A stretch of 64,000 nt of DNA from Streptomyces sp. B21-083 (GCF_036898825.1 NZ_JARUND010000001.1:744001-808000), one strand, 5' to 3'; positions 23,914 through 33,117 are shown, counted from the first letter of the stretch. The notes: a model not told the origin generated them from the sequence alone. Program-made: numbers and translations.

Positions 23914-26736
23914 ATGACGACGGTTCACGAAGGCGATGTCGATGTCGTCCTTACCGCGCTCGGGCAGATGGGGACGCGTTTCGACCTGGCCGGGCAGGGC
24001 CGCCTCGATCTCGAAGGGCCACAGGTGCTGTGGCTGGTCGCGTCGGGCGCGCTCGACCTGTACGCGGTGGACGCCGTGGAACAGGGCCAGTGGCACCACA
24101 TCGGCCGGCTGGAGGCGGGCGCTCTGCTGCTCGGCCCGGTCACCGGCCCGGACCACACCCTGGTCGCCCGCCCGGTGCGCGACTGCGTGGTGCACCGCGT
24201 CGGCCTGCGCGAGCTGTACCGGTCGCCGGGCACGGAGACCTGGTCGTACGACGAGTACGGCAACGCCCAGTACGTGCCTCCGGCGACCAGCCCGCTGGAG
24301 TACGCCCTCGCCCTGGGCGTCGGACGTGGGCTGTCGGTCCTCTTCCAGGCGCCGATGGCCTCGGAGCGGGCCGCCGCGCCGACCGACGACGACGTCTTCT
24401 GGATGCAGGTCCCGCCGGGCAGTGTGCAGTACGGATCGCTGTACGGGGCGGAGGCCGCCGCCGATCTGCTGATGGACCCCGGGGTCTGGCAGGGCATGGT
24501 CGACCAGCAGTACCGGCTGCTCGCCACCCTCGACCGGTGGATCGAGCAGCTCGAACGCAGTCACGAGACCCGTACGGCGGCCGGCATCAAGGCGGGCGAG
24601 GCCGTGCGCGCCCAGGCCGACCGGACCCTGCTGGCGTCGATCGGCAAGCCGTCGGCGAAGCGCACGACCGCCGCCGACGCGGACGCCACGTACGCGGCCT
24701 GCAAGCTGGTCGCCGAGGCGGCCGGGATCACGCTCGCCGAGCCCGCGCAGAGCGGCACCGAGAGCGACCGGCTCGACCCGGTCGAACGGATCGCGCTCGC
24801 CTCCCGCGTCCGCACCCGGGCCGTCCGGCTCGACGGACGCTGGTGGCACGACAACGTCGGCCCGCTGATCGGCCACCGCAGTCTGTCCGGCGCGCCGGTC
24901 GCGCTGCTGTGGCGACGCGGCGGCTATGTCGCCCTGCAGCCGTCGTCGGGACGCGAGACGCCGGTGGAGAAGGCGAACGCGGCGGAGTTCGAGGAGCGGG
25001 CGGTGATGTTCTACCGTCCGCTGCCCGAACGCGGGATGACCCCCCTGCGGCTGCTCCGGTTCAGTATGGGCGGCAGCCGGGGCGATGTGGTGAACCTGCT
25101 GCTGAGCAGCCTGGTGACCATCGCCATCGGGGCGTTGGTACCGGTCGCGACGGGCAAGGTGCTCGGCGAGTTCGTACCGAAGGCGCAGACCACGCTGATC
25201 GTGCAGTTCTGTCTGGCCGTGATGATCAGCAGTGTGGTGGCGGCGGCCTTCACCCTGCTGCAGAACCTCACCCTGCTCCGGATGGAGGGCCGGATCGAGG
25301 CGACGCTCCAACCGGCCGTCTGGGACCGGCTGTTGCGGCTGCCGACGAAGTTCTTCACCGAGCGCTCGACCGGTGAGCTGGCGAGTGCGGCGATGGGCAT
25401 CAGCGCGATTCGCAAGCTGCTGGCGGGAGTCGCCCCCGTCGTCACGCAGTCGGTGACGATCGCGGCGATGAACCTGGGCCTGCTCCTCTACTACAGCGTC
25501 CCGATGGCGCTGGCGGCGGTCGGCATGCTCGTGGTGATCGCCGCCGTGTTCCTCGGGCTCGGACTGTGGCAGGTGCGCTGGCAGCGGCGGCTGCTCGTCC
25601 TCTCCAACAAGCTGAACAACCAGGCCTTCCAGACCCTGCGCGGCCTGCCCAAGCTACGGGTTGCGGCGGCCGAGAACTACGCGTACGCGGCCTGGGCGGG
25701 CGAGTTCGCGCGCAGCCGCGAGCTGCAGCAGAGGGTCGGCCGCATCAAGAACCTCACGACGGTGCTGGGCGCGGTGTATCTGCCGGTCTGCACGCTGCTG
25801 ATGTTCATGCTGCTCGCGGGTCCGGCGCGCGGTGAGATGTCGGCGGCGGCCTTCCTCACCTTCAACACCTCGGTGACGATGCTCCTGACGTCGGTCACCC
25901 AGCTGACCGGCGCCTTCGTCTCCGGGGTGGCCGCGCTTCCGCTGTACGAGGAGATCAAGCCGGTGCTGGAGGCGACCCCGGAGGTCCGCGTCGCGAGCAC
26001 CCGGCCGGGCGTGCTGACCGGCGCGATCGAGGCCCGCCGGCTCTCCTTCCGTTACGCGGACGACGGCCCCCTCGTCCTGGACGACGTGTCCTTCCAGGTG
26101 CGGGCGGGCGAGTTCGTGGCGATCGTCGGCCCCAGCGGCTGCGGCAAGTCGACGCTGCTGCGCCTGCTGATCGGCTTCGACAGACCGGTCTCCGGCAGTG
26201 TGCTGTACGACGGCCAGGACCTGGGCGCGCTCGACCAGTCGGCCGTACGCCGCCAGTGCGGTGTGGTGCTCCAGCACGCCCAGCCGATGACGGGTTCGAT
26301 CCTGGACGTCATCTGCGGCACCGAGCCGTACACACCGGAGGAGGCGATGGCCGCCGCCGCGATGGCGGGCCTCGCGGAGGACATCCAGCGGATGCCGATG
26401 GGGCTGCACACCATCGTCCAGGGCAGCGGAGCGATCTCGGGCGGCCAGCGGCAGCGGCTGATGATCGCGCAGGCGCTGATACGCAGGCCCCGCATCCTCT
26501 TCTTCGACGAGGCGACCAGCGCCCTGGACAACGAGACCCAGCGCACGGTCATCGAGAGCACCCGCGCGCTGAACGCCACCCGGGTCGTGATCGCCCACCG
26601 TCTGTCGACGGTGCTGGACGCGGACCGGGTGATCGTCATGGAGGACGGCAAGGTCGCCCAGCAGGGCCCCCCGGCCCAACTGCTGGCGGACACGGGCGGC
26701 CGGCTGCACGAACTGGTGCGACGCCAGTTGGCGTAG
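23914..26736 (+). CDS. Second ABC exporter with N-terminal cyclic-nucleotide-like domain (NHLM type)
   Basis: 940 residues, start ATG one base after the previous stop, with AGGGAG upstream. The N-terminal 130 residues resemble a cNMP-binding jelly roll (LWLVASGALDLYAV, LEAGALLLGPV), followed by a long linker, a membrane domain (about 385-650) and an ATPase with GPSGCGKST, ISGGQRQRLMIAQAL and ILFFDEATSALD. No peptidase domain. This matches the second transporter of NHLM bacteriocin systems and probably pairs with the peptidase exporter as a heterodimer. The function of the N-terminal domain is unknown. Confidence 0.9.
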   Translation: MTTVHEGDVDVVLTALGQMGTRFDLAGQGRLDLEGPQVLWLVASGALDLYAVDAVEQGQWHHIGRLEAGALLLGPVTGPDHTLVARPVRDCVVHRVGLRELYRSPGTETWSYDEYGNAQYVPPATSPLEYALALGVGRGLSVLFQAPMASERAAAPTDDDVFWMQVPPGSVQYGSLYGAEAAADLLMDPGVWQGMVDQQYRLLATLDRWIEQLERSHETRTAAGIKAGEAVRAQADRTLLASIGKPSAKRTTAADADATYAACKLVAEAAGITLAEPAQSGTESDRLDPVERIALASRVRTRAVRLDGRWWHDNVGPLIGHRSLSGAPVALLWRRGGYVALQPSSGRETPVEKANAAEFEERAVMFYRPLPERGMTPLRLLRFSMGGSRGDVVNLLLSSLVTIAIGALVPVATGKVLGEFVPKAQTTLIVQFCLAVMISSVVAAAFTLLQNLTLLRMEGRIEATLQPAVWDRLLRLPTKFFTERSTGELASAAMGISAIRKLLAGVAPVVTQSVTIAAMNLGLLLYYSVPMALAAVGMLVVIAAVFLGLGLWQVRWQRRLLVLSNKLNNQAFQTLRGLPKLRVAAAENYAYAAWAGEFARSRELQQRVGRIKNLTTVLGAVYLPVCTLLMFMLLAGPARGEMSAAAFLTFNTSVTMLLTSVTQLTGAFVSGVAALPLYEEIKPVLEATPEVRVASTRPGVLTGAIEARRLSFRYADDGPLVLDDVSFQVRAGEFVAIVGPSGCGKSTLLRLLIGFDRPVSGSVLYDGQDLGALDQSAVRRQCGVVLQHAQPMTGSILDVICGTEPYTPEEAMAAAAMAGLAEDIQRMPMGLHTIVQGSGAISGGQRQRLMIAQALIRRPRILFFDEATSALDNETQRTVIESTRALNATRVVIAHRLSTVLDADRVIVMEDGKVAQQGPPAQLLADTGGRLHELVRRQLA

Positions 26737-26866
26737 CCGCCGGCCCCCTCCGGGACACCGGCGAGAGCGACGGAGGCCGGTGAGACCGGCAGGAAGGCGC
26801 CGACCGTCAGTCTGCCGCTGCGCCGTCCGCACATCCTCCCTAGCGACACTTTCCCGTATCGATACT

Positions 26867-26925
26867 TTGCCGTTTCGATGAAAGTGCTCTAATCTCAGAA
26901 CGTCGAGAGTACGAAACGGTTTCGT
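26867..26925 (+). promoter_or_regulatory. Promoter and downstream operator of the DHA2 exporter
   Basis: TTGCCG (26867-26872), 17-base spacer and TAATCT (26890-26895) form a vegetative-type promoter. A 15-bp palindrome ACGAAAC-G-GTTTCGT at 26911-26925 falls just after the expected start point, and GTATCGATAC at 26856-26865 just before the -35. Both are plausible repressor sites; no regulator gene is adjacent. The leader to the ATG is about 110 bases. Confidence 0.7.
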
Positions 26926-27013
26926 TTACATACTCGTAACCTCTGGTCCTCTTCGCCTTCCGTCACCACTCGTCGCTCCACTCCACGAGCGGCCTTCCCT
27001 GGAGTGTGCTCAG

Positions 27014-28525
27014 ATGCCCCAGTCCCTTACCGAAGGCGCCCCGAAGGGCGTCACGAACGACACGGACAAGGGGTCCGCCGCGCCGAACCCGAAGCGGTGG
27101 TGGATCCTCGCGATCATCGGAATCGCGCAGTTGATGGTCGTCCTGGACGCCACCATCGTGAACATCGCGCTCCCCTCCGCACAGGCCGACCTCGGCTTCT
27201 CCGACGGCAACCGGCAGTGGATCGTCACCGCCTACGCCCTGGCCTTCGCCTCCCTGCTGCTGCTCGGCGGCCGGATCGCCGACCTCTTCGGCCGTAAGCC
27301 CGCCTTCCTCATCGGCGTCGCCGGATTCGCCGGCGCCTCCGTCCTCGGCGGCGCCGCGAACGGCTTCGAGATGCTCGTCATCGCCCGGGCCCTCCAGGGT
27401 GTCTTCGGCGCGCTGCTCGCGCCCGCCGCCCTGTCGCTCCTCAACACGACCTTCGCCGACGCACGTGAGCGTGCCCGCGCGTTCAGCGTGTACGGCGCGA
27501 TCGCCGGGGCCGGCGGCGCGGTGGGCCTGCTGCTCGGCGGCCTGCTGACCGACGCCCTCGACTGGCGCTGGACGCTGTACGTGAACCTGATCTTCGCCGT
27601 CGTCGCGCTGGTGGGCGGCTGGATACTCCTGGGCAACCACCGTGACGCCGCCAACTCCAAGATCGACGTCCCGGGCACGCTCCTGGTCTCCGCCGGTCTC
27701 TTCTCCGTCGTCTACGGCTTCTCCAACGCCGAGTCGCACGACTGGAGTTCGGCGCAGACCTGGGGCTTCCTGGCCGCCGGTGTACTGCTTCTCGCGGCGT
27801 TCACCCAGTGGCAGACCCGCGCCAAGCACCCGCTGCTGCCGATGCGCGTCCTGCTGGACCGGGACCGTGCCGCCTCGTTCCTCACGGTACTGATCTCCGG
27901 CGCGGCGATGTTCGGCGTCTTCCTCTTCCTCACCTACTACCTGCAGCTGAACCTCGGCTTCAGCCCCACCAAGACCGGCCTGGCCTTCATGCCGATGATG
28001 GCGGCGCTGATGGTGGCGGCCCAGGTGTCCACCACGGTGCTCGTGCCCCGCTTCGGCCCGAGGATCATCATTCCGCTGGGCTTCGCCCTGGGCGCGGCCG
28101 GCATGGCCTGGCTGACGGACATCGGTGTCGGCTCGTCCTTCAGCACCGCCGTGCTCCCGCAACTGCTGGTGATCGGCGTGGGGATGGGCACGATCATGCC
28201 GCCCGCGATGCAGCTGGCCACCAGCGGAATCGGTGCCGAGGACGCGGGAGTGGCCTCCGCGACGGTCAACACCATGCAGCAGGTGGGCGGTTCGATCGGC
28301 ACCGCGCTGCTGAGCACGCTCGCCGCGAGCGCCGCGACCAGCTACCTGTCCGGCCGGAACGCGGCCGACAAGCTGGTCCAGGCCCAGTCGACGATCGAGA
28401 GCTACACCACCGCGTTCTGGTGGTCGGCCGGCTTCTTCGCCGCGGGCGCTCTGATCACCTTCCTGCTGTACCGCCCGGGTGTCCCGGTCCAGGACGAGAG
28501 CGCCGCGCCGGTCGTCCACATGTGA
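27014..28525 (+). CDS. DHA2-family (EmrB/QacA) drug:proton antiporter
   Basis: 503 residues with about 14 hydrophobic segments. Family motifs are MVVLDATIVNIALP in helix 1, GGRIADLFGRKP (loop 2-3) and the antiporter motif around GAIAGAGGAVGLLLGG in helix 5. Predicted proton-driven efflux of a hydrophobic drug or endogenous product. Monocistronic, with its own promoter and operator and a terminator after it. It follows the bacteriocin cassette in the same direction but is separated by 277 bases and a new promoter, so a shared role is not implied. Confidence 0.93.
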   Translation: MPQSLTEGAPKGVTNDTDKGSAAPNPKRWWILAIIGIAQLMVVLDATIVNIALPSAQADLGFSDGNRQWIVTAYALAFASLLLLGGRIADLFGRKPAFLIGVAGFAGASVLGGAANGFEMLVIARALQGVFGALLAPAALSLLNTTFADARERARAFSVYGAIAGAGGAVGLLLGGLLTDALDWRWTLYVNLIFAVVALVGGWILLGNHRDAANSKIDVPGTLLVSAGLFSVVYGFSNAESHDWSSAQTWGFLAAGVLLLAAFTQWQTRAKHPLLPMRVLLDRDRAASFLTVLISGAAMFGVFLFLTYYLQLNLGFSPTKTGLAFMPMMAALMVAAQVSTTVLVPRFGPRIIIPLGFALGAAGMAWLTDIGVGSSFSTAVLPQLLVIGVGMGTIMPPAMQLATSGIGAEDAGVASATVNTMQQVGGSIGTALLSTLAASAATSYLSGRNAADKLVQAQSTIESYTTAFWWSAGFFAAGALITFLLYRPGVPVQDESAAPVVHM

Positions 28526-28550
28526 CCCGCCCGGGTCACCGAGGCCGCAG

Positions 28551-28580
28551 GGGCCGCCGTCCGTAGGGAGACGGCGGCCC
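28551..28580 (+). terminator. Terminator after the DHA2 exporter
   Basis: 11-bp perfect stem (28551-28561 with 28570-28580), eight-base loop, followed by TTCCGTCTGT. It sits 25 bases after the stop. Confidence 0.85.
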
Positions 28581-28757
28581 TTCCGTCTGTCTCGGCGCCT
28601 CCGCAGGCGAGTGCGCACTGCACGAAATGTCAATGAATACAGCAGTAATTCACCTTGTCGAGTGAACTAGATCTTGCGGACGGCGTGTCAGGGATGGTCC
28701 GGACCCAGCCGGGGTAGCTACCGAGATCGAATGCGCCCCCGCCGAGGTGGAGCAGCC

Positions 28758-29171
28758 ATGACGCCGGAAGCCGACGACCGCACCCCCGGGCCGCCCGAGC
28801 GCACGGCCTCGGACTCGTCCGCAGCCCTGCCACCGACGCCCAATCCGTATGCCCGTACGTACACGCACGGGCCGTTCACCGTGGTCGAGGCCCTGGGCGA
28901 GATCGATCTGGCGACCGCCGGCTTCCTCGCCGAACACCTGGACGCCGCCACCTCGCGCCCCGGCCCCGATGTGCTGGTCGACCTCCGGCACGTCGGCTTC
29001 TTCGACTGCTCGGGCCTTCGCGAACTGTGCCGCGCCGACAATCGGGCCCGCGAGCGCGGCGGCCGGCTGCGGCTGGTCTCGGACACGCCCCGCCTGCAGC
29101 GTCTGATGCGCGCCGCGGCCCTGCTTCACCGTTTCCCGCTCCTCGCCCGCATCCCGGAGCAGGAGTCGTGA
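28758..29171 (+). CDS. STAS-domain anti-sigma factor antagonist-like protein
   Basis: 137 residues. The start was set at ATG 28758 with GGTGGAG upstream; the frame is open further 5' but without coding character. A Pro-rich N-terminus is followed by a STAS domain (from about residue 40) with GEIDLATA and VDLRHVGFFDCSGLREL, where the Ser in DCSGL is the phosphorylation site of RsbV/BldG-like proteins. Such proteins bind and sequester anti-sigma kinases when dephosphorylated. It could be a substrate of one of the three SpoIIE-type phosphatases in this window, but it is orphaned, with no kinase beside it. TTCAC-N8-GTGAA lies at 28649-28666 upstream. Confidence 0.88.
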   Translation: MTPEADDRTPGPPERTASDSSAALPPTPNPYARTYTHGPFTVVEALGEIDLATAGFLAEHLDAATSRPGPDVLVDLRHVGFFDCSGLRELCRADNRARERGGRLRLVSDTPRLQRLMRAAALLHRFPLLARIPEQES

Positions 29172-29300
29172 TGGGCCGGCCGGTGGCCCCACACCACCGA
29201 CCGGCCCTGCTGCGAGATCGCGCGCACCCCGCGACACAGGGTTCGCACTCCCCATCCGCATACGCCTGCGTGGCTCACGGAAGCGCGCGACCCCGGTCCT

Positions 29301-29735
29301 TTAGAACGTGAAGACGGCCTCCCCGTAGGTGCTCTTCACGCACTCGTTCGCGAAAGTCCGCTCATAGGCGACCCGCTGGCCCCGCCACACGCCCTCGACG
29401 GTGACGACCACGGGTTCGTACTGCTTGGTGCACTTCACGTCGCCGGACGCCGCCAGCATGTCGAAGTCCCCGCCCACGGCCCGGAGTTCGGCACAGGCCC
29501 TGGACGCCGCCGGATGCGTGCCCGAGGCCGTCGGGGCACACGTCAGGGTGACGGCACGCTCGGGCGTGACGGTGGCCGCGGTGTCACCGTGCCCCATGGT
29601 GAACACCAGGGCCGAGGGTGCGTAGAGCCCGGAGGCGGCGGGGCCCGGGGCGGCGACGGCGGCCCCGGTGAGAGGGGCGCATACGGCGGTGGCCGTCAGG
29701 GTCAGAGTCGCTGCCCAGCGCGCGGTGTTCGGCAT
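29301..29735 (-). CDS. Streptomyces subtilisin inhibitor (SSI) family protein, Lys at P1
   Basis: Secreted serine-protease inhibitor. 144 residues from the ATG at 29735, preferred over ATG 29744 because GGAAGG then has nine-base spacing; SSI precursors are usually 144 residues. Signal peptide 1-29 ending AVAA, mature start near [11 protein letters not shown]. Four Cys (66, 81, 102, 132) form the two conserved disulfides. The reactive loop CTKQY places Lys104 at P1, so trypsin-like proteases should be inhibited in addition to subtilisin. The C-terminus FANECVK...VFTF is diagnostic. Such inhibitors control extracellular proteases during aerial growth. Confidence 0.95.
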   Translation of the reverse strand: MPNTARWAATLTLTATAVCAPLTGAAVAAPGPAASGLYAPSALVFTMGHGDTAATVTPERAVTLTCAPTASGTHPAASRACAELRAVGGDFDMLAASGDVKCTKQYEPVVVTVEGVWRGQRVAYERTFANECVKSTYGEAVFTF

Positions 29736-30100
29736 TGTGTGCATCCTTCCGCTCAGTTCGAAGATGCGAATCGAAGGTCATCGGTCCGCATGGGTGCTCG
29801 ATCCCAGCCGGTCGGGCCGGATCGGCGAGCGTGAGTCTGCCGAGTCCGGCGCCGAAACTCATCTCGACCCCATGCGTTTCAGTAACCTTGCGTATTGAAT
29901 CAGTGGCGTGAAGTTACGTTGTTCGAACACGCGGGTCCCGGAACTGAGCGGATGTTGATCGTCCGAGGCCGCCGAGTGGCTGGATCCACCCGCTTTTTTA
30001 ATCGGCCTGAAACATTCCGATTCCGCTCCCCTCGGGCCACGCGGCGCATCCCCGCACCGTCGTCGGGGCCCTGTCGGAGGCTCGCGCTACGTTGTGCGGC
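29736..30100. other. Intergenic region between SSI gene and hydrolase
   Basis: 365 bases with a lower-GC stretch near 29870-30015 that includes a T6 run. No supported gene: the small plus-strand frame from 29895 lacks coding character. It must hold the SSI promoter (minus) and the hydrolase promoter (plus); TACGTT at 30088-30093 is seven bases before the hydrolase ATG and may be the -10 of a leaderless message. Confidence 0.45.
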
Positions 30101-30796
30101 ATGAGTGAGTTCGTGTTGGTCGCGGGGGTACGGCTCGGGGCGTGGGCCTGGGACGAAGTGGCGGTCGAACTGCGTGCCGCCGGGCACGCAGTGCACCCCC
30201 TGACGTTGTCGGGGGTGGCTGAGCGGCGGGGCGAGCCGGCCGGGCAGCAGACGCATGTGCGGGACATCGTCGAGGAGGTGGAGCGCCTCGATCTGCGGGA
30301 CGTCGTGCTCGTGGGGCACAGTTACGCGGGGATACCCGTCGGGCAGGCCGCCGAGCGGATCGGTGAGCGGCTGGGACGGGTGGTGTTCGTCGACGCGCGT
30401 GTCCCGGCCGACGGGAGGTCGTTCCTGTGGGGCTGGGACAGTGCCGGGGTGGAGGCGTCGATCGCCGAGAACGGGGGTTTCCGGCCGACCCCGGGGGCGG
30501 GCCACTTCGCGGGCCAGGGCCTCACCGACGAGCAGATCGCGCGGATCGTGAACGGCTCGACGCCCCACCCTGGGGCCACCCTCACCGAGCCGGCCGACCT
30601 CGCGGGCTCGATGGCCGACCTTCCCGCGACGTACGTCAAATGTCTGCTCGACGATCCGGAGCCGTCCGAGGACGTGGTCGAACTGCTCAAGAGCGACCGG
30701 TGGGAGCTGGCCGAACTGGACACCGGACACTGGCCGATGTTCTCCCGCCCGCGCGAACTGGCCGCCGCCCTGCACCGGGCGACGACCGGAGGCTGA
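30101..30796 (+). CDS. Alpha/beta hydrolase (esterase type)
   Basis: 231 residues, compact cytoplasmic hydrolase of the EstC/salicylate-esterase-like group. Nucleophile Ser in GHSYAG, catalytic His in DTGHWPMFS near the C-terminus, and an oxyanion-loop region LVAGVRLGAWAWDEV near the N-terminus. Start set at ATG 30101; no clear ribosome site, possibly leaderless. Monocistronic. The substrate is unknown. Confidence 0.85.
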   Translation: MSEFVLVAGVRLGAWAWDEVAVELRAAGHAVHPLTLSGVAERRGEPAGQQTHVRDIVEEVERLDLRDVVLVGHSYAGIPVGQAAERIGERLGRVVFVDARVPADGRSFLWGWDSAGVEASIAENGGFRPTPGAGHFAGQGLTDEQIARIVNGSTPHPGATLTEPADLAGSMADLPATYVKCLLDDPEPSEDVVELLKSDRWELAELDTGHWPMFSRPRELAAALHRATTGG

Positions 30797-30902
30797 CCGA
30801 GTGCTCCGCCCCCGCCGCCTGGGGGCTGCGCTGGAAAGATGCCGTAACCGGGCGGGCGGGAAACACAACCTGGACTGGGCAGCCCCCCGCCGTGAGACCC
30901 CG

Positions 30903-32576
30903 TTACGGCGAATCCGCGCCGACCCGTGCCGCCTTCCCCCGCGGCCCCCCTATCGACAGGGAATCAGCGCTGGCGGTCACCGTGTCCCTAAGCCAGCGTT
31001 GTGCCGCGGAGCCGTCGCGGACCTTGACGACCACGTCCGTGTCGGGGTCGTCGGACGCGGGGGCGACGGCGAGGCCCTCCTCCCAGCGGGGCAGCAGTTC
31101 GCCCCGCACGGTGAGGTCGTAGCGGACGTCGTCACCTCGCCCGGCGGACGCGGCGGCACAGCGTCCGAGGATGACGACACCGGCGTCGGCGTGCGAGTCC
31201 AGGCACAGTTCGGGGTTGGCGACACTGCGCAACAGCCCGTCGTCCTCGTACGTCCACATCTGGGTCCACGCGGTCGAGCATGACGCGAGCATGGTGGCAG
31301 CGCCGGCCGTGGCCCTGCCGCCCCGGATGTCCAGGCACAGGTCGGCGGTGATGTTACGCAGCCTGGTGTGCCGGGTGGCGGTCGGGTTGCCGGCCGTCGC
31401 CGGCGGCGAGGAGGACACCGCCGGCGGGGTCGGCGAGGCGTCGGGTACCGGGGCTCGTCCGCCGGTCGCGCTGGAGGAGGCGGCCGGGTCGGCGCCGCTG
31501 CCGTCCTTCGGCCACAGCCCGCTGCCCAGCACGACCGCGAGGACGACGGCCGAGGCCAGGCCCACGCTGGTGAACAGGGTTCTCCTGTTCCGGGTCCCGC
31601 CGGCGAGCGGACGACGCGGGGAGGACAGCCGTGACAGCAGACGAGGGCGCCCCCGGTCGGCCCCCCGGCCGCCGGCCCTCTCGCGGCCCCTCCCGCTGCC
31701 GCCGTGCCGGCCTTGGCCCCGCGCCCGCGTCCCGCTCTGGCCGCGCCCGGGGCGCGAGTCGAGATAGCGCCGGGCCCCCCAGCCGAGCACCGCCTCGGCG
31801 AGCAACGCGCCGAGGCCGCTCTCGACCTGGCTCAACTGCTCGGCGGCGTAACGGCAGTAGTGGCACTCCGCCAGATGCTGCTGGACATCGGGCAGCAGCG
31901 CACCGCCACGCCGGATGGGGACGTCGAGGAGGCGGTTGTAGAACCGGCACTCCTTTGACGGCGCGAATTCCCGATGGGCGCGTACACAGCCCTCGCGGAA
32001 TTGTTCGCGGGCCTGTTCCAGCGACGCCGCCGCCATATTCGTGTCCATGCCAAGAAGCTCGGCCGGGACATTTATCGACTCGGCCTCCACCTCGGTGTGC
32101 CACAGCAGACACTGGGCGAGCCCGGGAAGGGCCTGGAACGCTCGCTCCGCGAGCTTTCGGTTTTCCGGCGTCATGGACTTCGCGGCGCGCATACCGCGAC
32201 CGCCCGCCGGTTTCGTCAGATCGGGCAGCACCTCGGCTATGCGGTCGTCCGCGGACCAGTCCTTGACGATGTCACGTACGGCCACGAGGAACCGGGGACG
32301 CAGTGCGACGGCCGACTCGGCGCGCATCACCCGCTCCAGGACCTGATGGAAGGCGGCGGCGGTGACCATGGACGAGGTCGGGGCCGAAGTGGCGAGGCAG
32401 ATGACCGCGTACTCGTGGGTCGCCTGCCAGTGCCGCGCCGTCAGCAGGGCGACGGCCGGGCCGGTCTCGCCCTCCGGTCTGCCTCTGAGCTGGGCGGCAA
32501 GGCTCTCGTCCGATTCCCCCGGAACCCCACCGGAATACGGGGGGTAAGGCGGACGAGCGGGGTGGGGGTGGGGCAC
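30903..32576 (-). CDS. Membrane protein fusing sigma-like region, zinc anti-sigma motif, TM helix and ricin lectin (copy 1)
   Basis: 557 residues in one chain: N-terminal sigma-factor-like region (about 45-205) with a degenerate region-4-like stretch (RAFQALPGLAQCLLWHTEVEA, PAELLGM..., residues 146-200); a ZAS-type zinc motif His234-x3-Cys238-x2-Cys241 (HLAECHYC); a Gly/Arg-rich linker; one transmembrane helix (333-354); a Ser/Pro linker; and a ricin-B-type beta-trefoil (404-530) with CLDIRGG and CLDSH turns. Topology: sigma-like and ZAS parts inside, lectin outside. GTG start with GGAAGGA upstream. Monocistronic. A paralogue lies at 43780-45717. I infer a carbohydrate-sensing signalling role; not tested. 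Confidence 0.8.
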   Translation of the reverse strand: MPHPHPARPPYPPYSGGVPGESDESLAAQLRGRPEGETGPAVALLTARHWQATHEYAVICLATSAPTSSMVTAAAFHQVLERVMRAESAVALRPRFLVAVRDIVKDWSADDRIAEVLPDLTKPAGGRGMRAAKSMTPENRKLAERAFQALPGLAQCLLWHTEVEAESINVPAELLGMDTNMAAASLEQAREQFREGCVRAHREFAPSKECRFYNRLLDVPIRRGGALLPDVQQHLAECHYCRYAAEQLSQVESGLGALLAEAVLGWGARRYLDSRPGRGQSGTRARGQGRHGGSGRGRERAGGRGADRGRPRLLSRLSSPRRPLAGGTRNRRTLFTSVGLASAVVLAVVLGSGLWPKDGSGADPAASSSATGGRAPVPDASPTPPAVSSSPPATAGNPTATRHTRLRNITADLCLDIRGGRATAGAATMLASCSTAWTQMWTYEDDGLLRSVANPELCLDSHADAGVVILGRCAAASAGRGDDVRYDLTVRGELLPRWEEGLAVAPASDDPDTDVVVKVRDGSAAQRWLRDTVTASADSLSIGGPRGKAARVGADSP

Positions 32577-33117
32577 TGAGCGGTTTCCTTCCCACGCGCG
32601 AGTGACTCGCAGAGGTTATGGGAAAGCCGCCCGGACGAGTCCGAGCCGACACCGACGGCGTTGCGTCCCCCCGCCCCCGGCCCCGACTGTGGCGCTGGAC
32701 CGCCACCGAACCACCACCGGCGATGCATGCCCGGCCATCCCCCCTGCACAAGTAGTTCACCCTTGCACAAGTTACTCCTGGCCAACAAGGCGCCTGGGTA
32801 ACAACCATTCATTGAAGCAAAGTCAGCAACAGGAGCAACTTTCGACCCCCGTACCGGCTTTCGATGCTTTCCCCGCGCCCCGTGTGAACCGCGCGCACCC
32901 GCCGGTGCGCCACGCACGCTCCCGGCGCGTGCAACGGTGCAGTCCACTGGAACCGGCCCTTCTCGGAGGCCTCGCGCGAAATGGCGGCTCTCCCGCGCGA
33001 CGGCCGCCGACCCCGTTCCTCCCGCCCTCGGTCGGCGGCCCCGAGGGCGGCCCGACTCGACGATTCGGAAGAACCGAAACACCGAAGAAGCGACAAACCT
33101 ACGAAGCTACGAAGCGC
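32577..33117. other. 541-base intergenic region
   Basis: Reading frames here are shadows without coding bias. The part around 32740-32850 has clearly lower GC than its surroundings and contains a direct repeat TGCACAAGT at 32745-32753 and 32764-32772 (19-base period, two helical turns), a possible activator site for the copy 1 sigma-ZAS-lectin gene. No hairpin of note. Confidence 0.45.

Noticed and set aside
29895..30104. 69-codon plus-strand frame before the hydrolase
   Set aside because: Weak codon bias, no ribosome site and it overlaps the hydrolase start in another frame.
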